From positions 62,001 to 126,000 of IMG/VR virus record IMGVR_UViG_3300030419_008158: a stretch of 64,000 nucleotides of DNA; one strand, written 5' to 3'. This DNA is from a virus. The position numbers and the translations under genes are program-made. The notes below the pieces were generated by a model that was not told the origin of the DNA, searched no databases, and saw only the letters and a program-made list of their open reading frames with translations. Of the stretch, positions 61,904 through 64,000 are shown one piece after another (position 1 is the first letter of the stretch; every line of letters starts with the position of its first letter).

Positions 61904-62278
61904 CTATCTATAGTTGCGCCAATTCCACAAAGGGCGCTTTGACAAATAAGTTGTTTTTCTCTGATTGTCGTATGCTTCCTTTTCAAAGGGATTTTGATTG
62001 TACCCTTCTACAAAACTTCTGTGCTTTAGAGAACCCCACAGAAAATAAAAAGTGTAGACAAGCCAGTGAAAAAGAAACAACATCTCAATTTGCTGAATGT
62101 AATGAATCGTCTCATGGCGCTTTGATGTCTTTGACAAAGACCCTCTAGAAAAAACAAAGCACAAAATATTAACTGCTCCAATTTCAATCGGTGACACCTT
62201 TGAAAGCCAAATCGGCACCTTGCTGTTCTCAAAAATCCACGGCGTTCTTCTTGAAAGCCACTTTCTTATGACGGACAT
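61904..62278 (-). CDS. Membrane HExxH-motif protein (putative minimal metallopeptidase)
   Basis: A 124-residue protein. It has HETIH (55-59) followed by QQ and Glu65, a hydrophobic aromatic span (about 67-83, FLFHWLVYTFYFLWG), and NPFEKEAYDNQ (96-106), which could supply a third ligand. It ends in basic/aromatic KRPLWNWRNY. Small proteins with HExxH-QQ-E and a later FExEAY block are known from bacterial genomes as uncharacterised zinc-peptidase-like proteins. A second hydrophobic stretch (32-44) precedes the motif. It lies between gp55 and the gp16-like gene, ATAATG-coupled to gp55. Confidence 0.75.
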   Translation of the reverse strand: MSVIRKWLSRRTPWIFENSKVPIWLSKVSPIEIGAVNILCFVFSRGSLSKTSKRHETIHYIQQIEMLFLFHWLVYTFYFLWGSLKHRSFVEGYNQNPFEKEAYDNQRKTTYLSKRPLWNWRNYR

Positions 62279-63021
62279 TATAGACCTCCTTTTTCTTTTT
62301 CTTCCACCACTAATCTAGAATAAATCTTTCTTATTTTGCTCATTGATTTTGTCAAGTGCTTTTTTTCCAAACCGGAAATCTCGCACAAGTAAATGTAAAT
62401 CGACTGTTTATTGATAAAATCAAGCTCTTGAGCATTATCAAACAATTTTTCAACTGCACTAATTGTAATCAGGTCTCTATCGTCAGATAGATGCTCTCTT
62501 ACTTTCTTAACTCTAGCTATGTTTTCAGCTCTATTTTCACTGTTAATGATTAGCTCTTCTGTTGACGGAAGCTCAACATATCTATCAATTTGCTGCTTTA
62601 TCAGAGAATCGCCCTTGCGTGACGTTACTTCGTCCAAATAAACGTGCTTGAAATACTTTTTTCTATGACTATTTGTCGTATTTATTAGAAAGTTTTTAGC
62701 AACTACATTGAAATAGCTGAATGCTTTGGACCCTTTGGCTGGGTCCCACTTATGAAGTGACTTATAAAGAAAAAAGCAACCCTCCTCTATGAGTTCTTGT
62801 GTGTTCATAAGCGGAGACTTAAATCCGTAGACGTAGATCAGACTTTCGACCAATTTTTTCATTGCTGGAAGAATTTCCTGACCGTATACTTGTTCTCTCT
62901 CTTTTTTCTCTTCAGATGTCAGAAACTTTACAATTGAAACTTCTGTATCTTTGGTAAAATACATCACACTTTTTTGACCAGGGCGCCTCTTTATTCTTTT
63001 TCTGCCTTTTTTTGCCGCCAT
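62278..63021 (-). CDS. 55: Late transcription sigma factor (gp55-like)
   Basis: A 247-residue protein with a region-2-like core at about 75-118: TQELIEEGCFFLYKSLHKWDP, then KGSKAFSYFNVVAKNFLIN. This is the hallmark of the T4 gp55 family that directs host RNA polymerase to late promoters. A basic N-terminus (KKGRKRIKRRPGQK) and about 60 extra residues distinguish it from T4 gp55 (185). It would work with a sliding clamp and co-activator not in this window. Its presence makes it important to identify the late promoter motif of this phage. Confidence 0.85.
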   Translation of the reverse strand: MAAKKGRKRIKRRPGQKSVMYFTKDTEVSIVKFLTSEEKKEREQVYGQEILPAMKKLVESLIYVYGFKSPLMNTQELIEEGCFFLYKSLHKWDPAKGSKAFSYFNVVAKNFLINTTNSHRKKYFKHVYLDEVTSRKGDSLIKQQIDRYVELPSTEELIINSENRAENIARVKKVREHLSDDRDLITISAVEKLFDNAQELDFINKQSIYIYLCEISGLEKKHLTKSMSKIRKIYSRLVVEEKEKGGL

Positions 63022-63309
63022 TTATTCTGTCTCCTGTTCTATGTTTTCTATATTTTTTGTAAGCGCTAAAGCAACTGAGTGCAGAGAATCTCTTACAGCA
63101 CTTATGTCGTTAACGACAGACTTTACTTCGGCACTGTCATAAAACAGGGGGCGCTTTAGTACATCTGACATCGTATCATACTTTTCATCAATTACATCCA
63201 GGCATTCTTCGATGGTGTCTTCAAGGCGAATAATTGTGATTCCCAACTTTATATTCTTGTAGACTGAAATGCTCAAAAGAATTCCTAGTATTGTAGCTAA
63301 GTAAATCAT
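63022..63309 (-). CDS. Small N-terminally anchored membrane protein
   Basis: A 95-residue protein starting with MIYLATILGILLSISVY, one uncleaved-looking hydrophobic span. A soluble helical, acidic region follows (ITIIRLEDTIEECLDVIDEKYD, then SVVNDISAVRDSLHSVALAL). The topology suggests an inner-membrane anchor with a coiled coil. It lies between the glycosyltransferase and gp55 genes with one-base spacing on both sides. Function unknown. Confidence 0.75.
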   Translation of the reverse strand: MIYLATILGILLSISVYKNIKLGITIIRLEDTIEECLDVIDEKYDTMSDVLKRPLFYDSAEVKSVVNDISAVRDSLHSVALALTKNIENIEQETE

Positions 63310-64000
63310 CTATAGGTGTTTTCTCACGATACTCTCAAACTTTTCTTGTAATGCTTCCAAAGAGTGAGATTTGATTAGTTTTTCAGAAAGATTTTTCGCA
63401 TGAGCGCTAAACTGATTGGGTTTTTCATACACAGCTTTCATTTTTCTGCAAAAGTTTCCCTCTCTTGGATTTGCCCAAGCTGATCCGGCTACAAATATTT
63501 TTCCGTCAATTCTAGCAGGAGGTACAGGGCACATATCAAACTTTACTTTCTGAAAACTGGCGCCTTCCAAAAACTCTGTATGGGCAGACCAGTCTGTTGC
63601 AACAACTGGAAGTCCAGAAACTGCTGCCTCAAGCAGGGGCAAACCAAACCCTTCCCCACGAGTTGCAGACATATATCCTATAAGTTTCTGACTCTTGTAA
63701 ACATTTTTCATTTCCTCTCGAGTCATTGTGCCGTGCATCATATAGAGTTTTGGTGCTCTGTCTAAATTCACACTTGAAGAAGCCCTCACCTGTCTTAAAG
63801 TTTTTCTGACCAACTCTCTGTCTATTGTAGTGTCTCTTCCTCTAGATGTCTTTACAATCAACCCTACATCTTTTTTCCCTTCAAACGCCTTCAAAAACCA
63901 AAGAATACTCGATAATAAATTTTTTCTATCTGCATCAGGATTATCGCTAGTTAGAGTGCCTACTGTTAGAAAGTTTTTGTCTGTCGGTATGTCTTCTAAA
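63310..64000 (-). CDS. Glycosyltransferase, C-terminal part (runs off the right edge)
   Basis: The frame is open to base 64000, giving about 229 residues; the TTG at 63894 is internal, not the start. The visible part begins in the C-terminal half of a GT-B (GT4-type) enzyme. It reads VGTLTSDNPDADRKN near the edge, then LIVKTSRG, a YMSATRGEGFGLPLLEAAVSGLPVVATDWSAHTEFL donor-binding block with the E-x7-E arrangement, and a closing helix. Such phage enzymes modify DNA bases or host surface glycans, or decorate virion proteins; the acceptor is not visible here. Confidence 0.88.
   Translation of the reverse strand, partial: LEDIPTDKNFLTVGTLTSDNPDADRKNLLSSILWFLKAFEGKKDVGLIVKTSRGRDTTIDRELVRKTLRQVRASSSVNLDRAPKLYMMHGTMTREEMKNVYKSQKLIGYMSATRGEGFGLPLLEAAVSGLPVVATDWSAHTEFLEGASFQKVKFDMCPVPPARIDGKIFVAGSAWANPREGNFCRKMKAVYEKPNQFSAHAKNLSEKLIKSHSLEALQEKFESIVRKHL

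Noticed and set aside
1-64000. tRNA genes, integrase, insertion sequences, origins
   Set aside because: I looked for cloverleaf-like segments, recombinase motifs and iterons in the short intergenic gaps and found none; gaps are too small for most.

Overview
This window is part of the genome of a large T4-type contractile-tailed bacteriophage (myovirus, Caudoviricetes). Recognisable T4-type proteins include major capsid gp23, protease gp21, portal gp20, terminase gp17, sheath gp18, tube gp19, neck proteins gp13/14/15, baseplate gp25 and gp6, primase gp61, recombination nuclease gp46/47 and late sigma gp55. DNA is moderately AT-rich. All 51 genes I accept lie on the minus strand, tightly packed and often overlapping by ATGA/TAATG/TAG-TG junctions, with clear GGAG-type ribosome binding sites. 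I see no tRNA, integrase, insertion sequence or CRISPR, and no gene-free stretch longer than about 135 bases. The strong Shine-Dalgarno usage argues for an ordinary SD-using bacterial host, but the host itself cannot be named from this sequence.

Layout, in the direction of transcription (from high to low coordinates): (1) 64000-61518: a glycosyltransferase cut by the window edge, small membrane proteins, the gp55-type late sigma factor, a tiny membrane HExxH protein and a possible small terminase. (2) 61516-51617: baseplate block in the order OB-fold spike/hub-like protein, two repeat-module proteins, gp25, gp6/J, a beta-rich structural protein, and a large protein with a P2 gpI-like domain, i.e. 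the P2-like order V-W-J-I inside a T4-type genome. (3) 51617-30654: about 21 kb of very large virion/adhesion proteins with LamG-like, FN3-like, beta-helix and tail-fibre domains. (4) 30657-25422: a small replication/recombination island with a RuvC-like resolvase, a DnaG-type primase, and a single-chain Mre11-Rad50 (gp47-gp46) fusion. (5) 25416-14443: packaging and head module (terminase, portal, protease, small head proteins, acidic scaffold, capsid) closed by a strong terminator. (6) 14308-11265: an H1-like basic protein, a PAS-domain protein, a coiled-coil membrane protein and the neck genes. (7) 11261-1: tail tube module with a gp15-like protein, two tandem tail-sheath paralogues, tube, terminator, a tail-assembly-chaperone-like pair that overlaps out of frame, and the start of a probable tape-measure gene cut by the left edge.

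The main points for a second look are the +1/-2 frameshift candidate at 1627-1633, the two sheath genes, the gp47-46 fusion with an unusual C-x6-C hook, the PAS and H1-like proteins next to the capsid gene, the triplicated 45-residue module beside gp25, the HExxH membrane protein, and a recurrent 8-bp motif (sense strand ATATTTAG) placed just upstream of many genes, whose reverse complement resembles a T4 late promoter.
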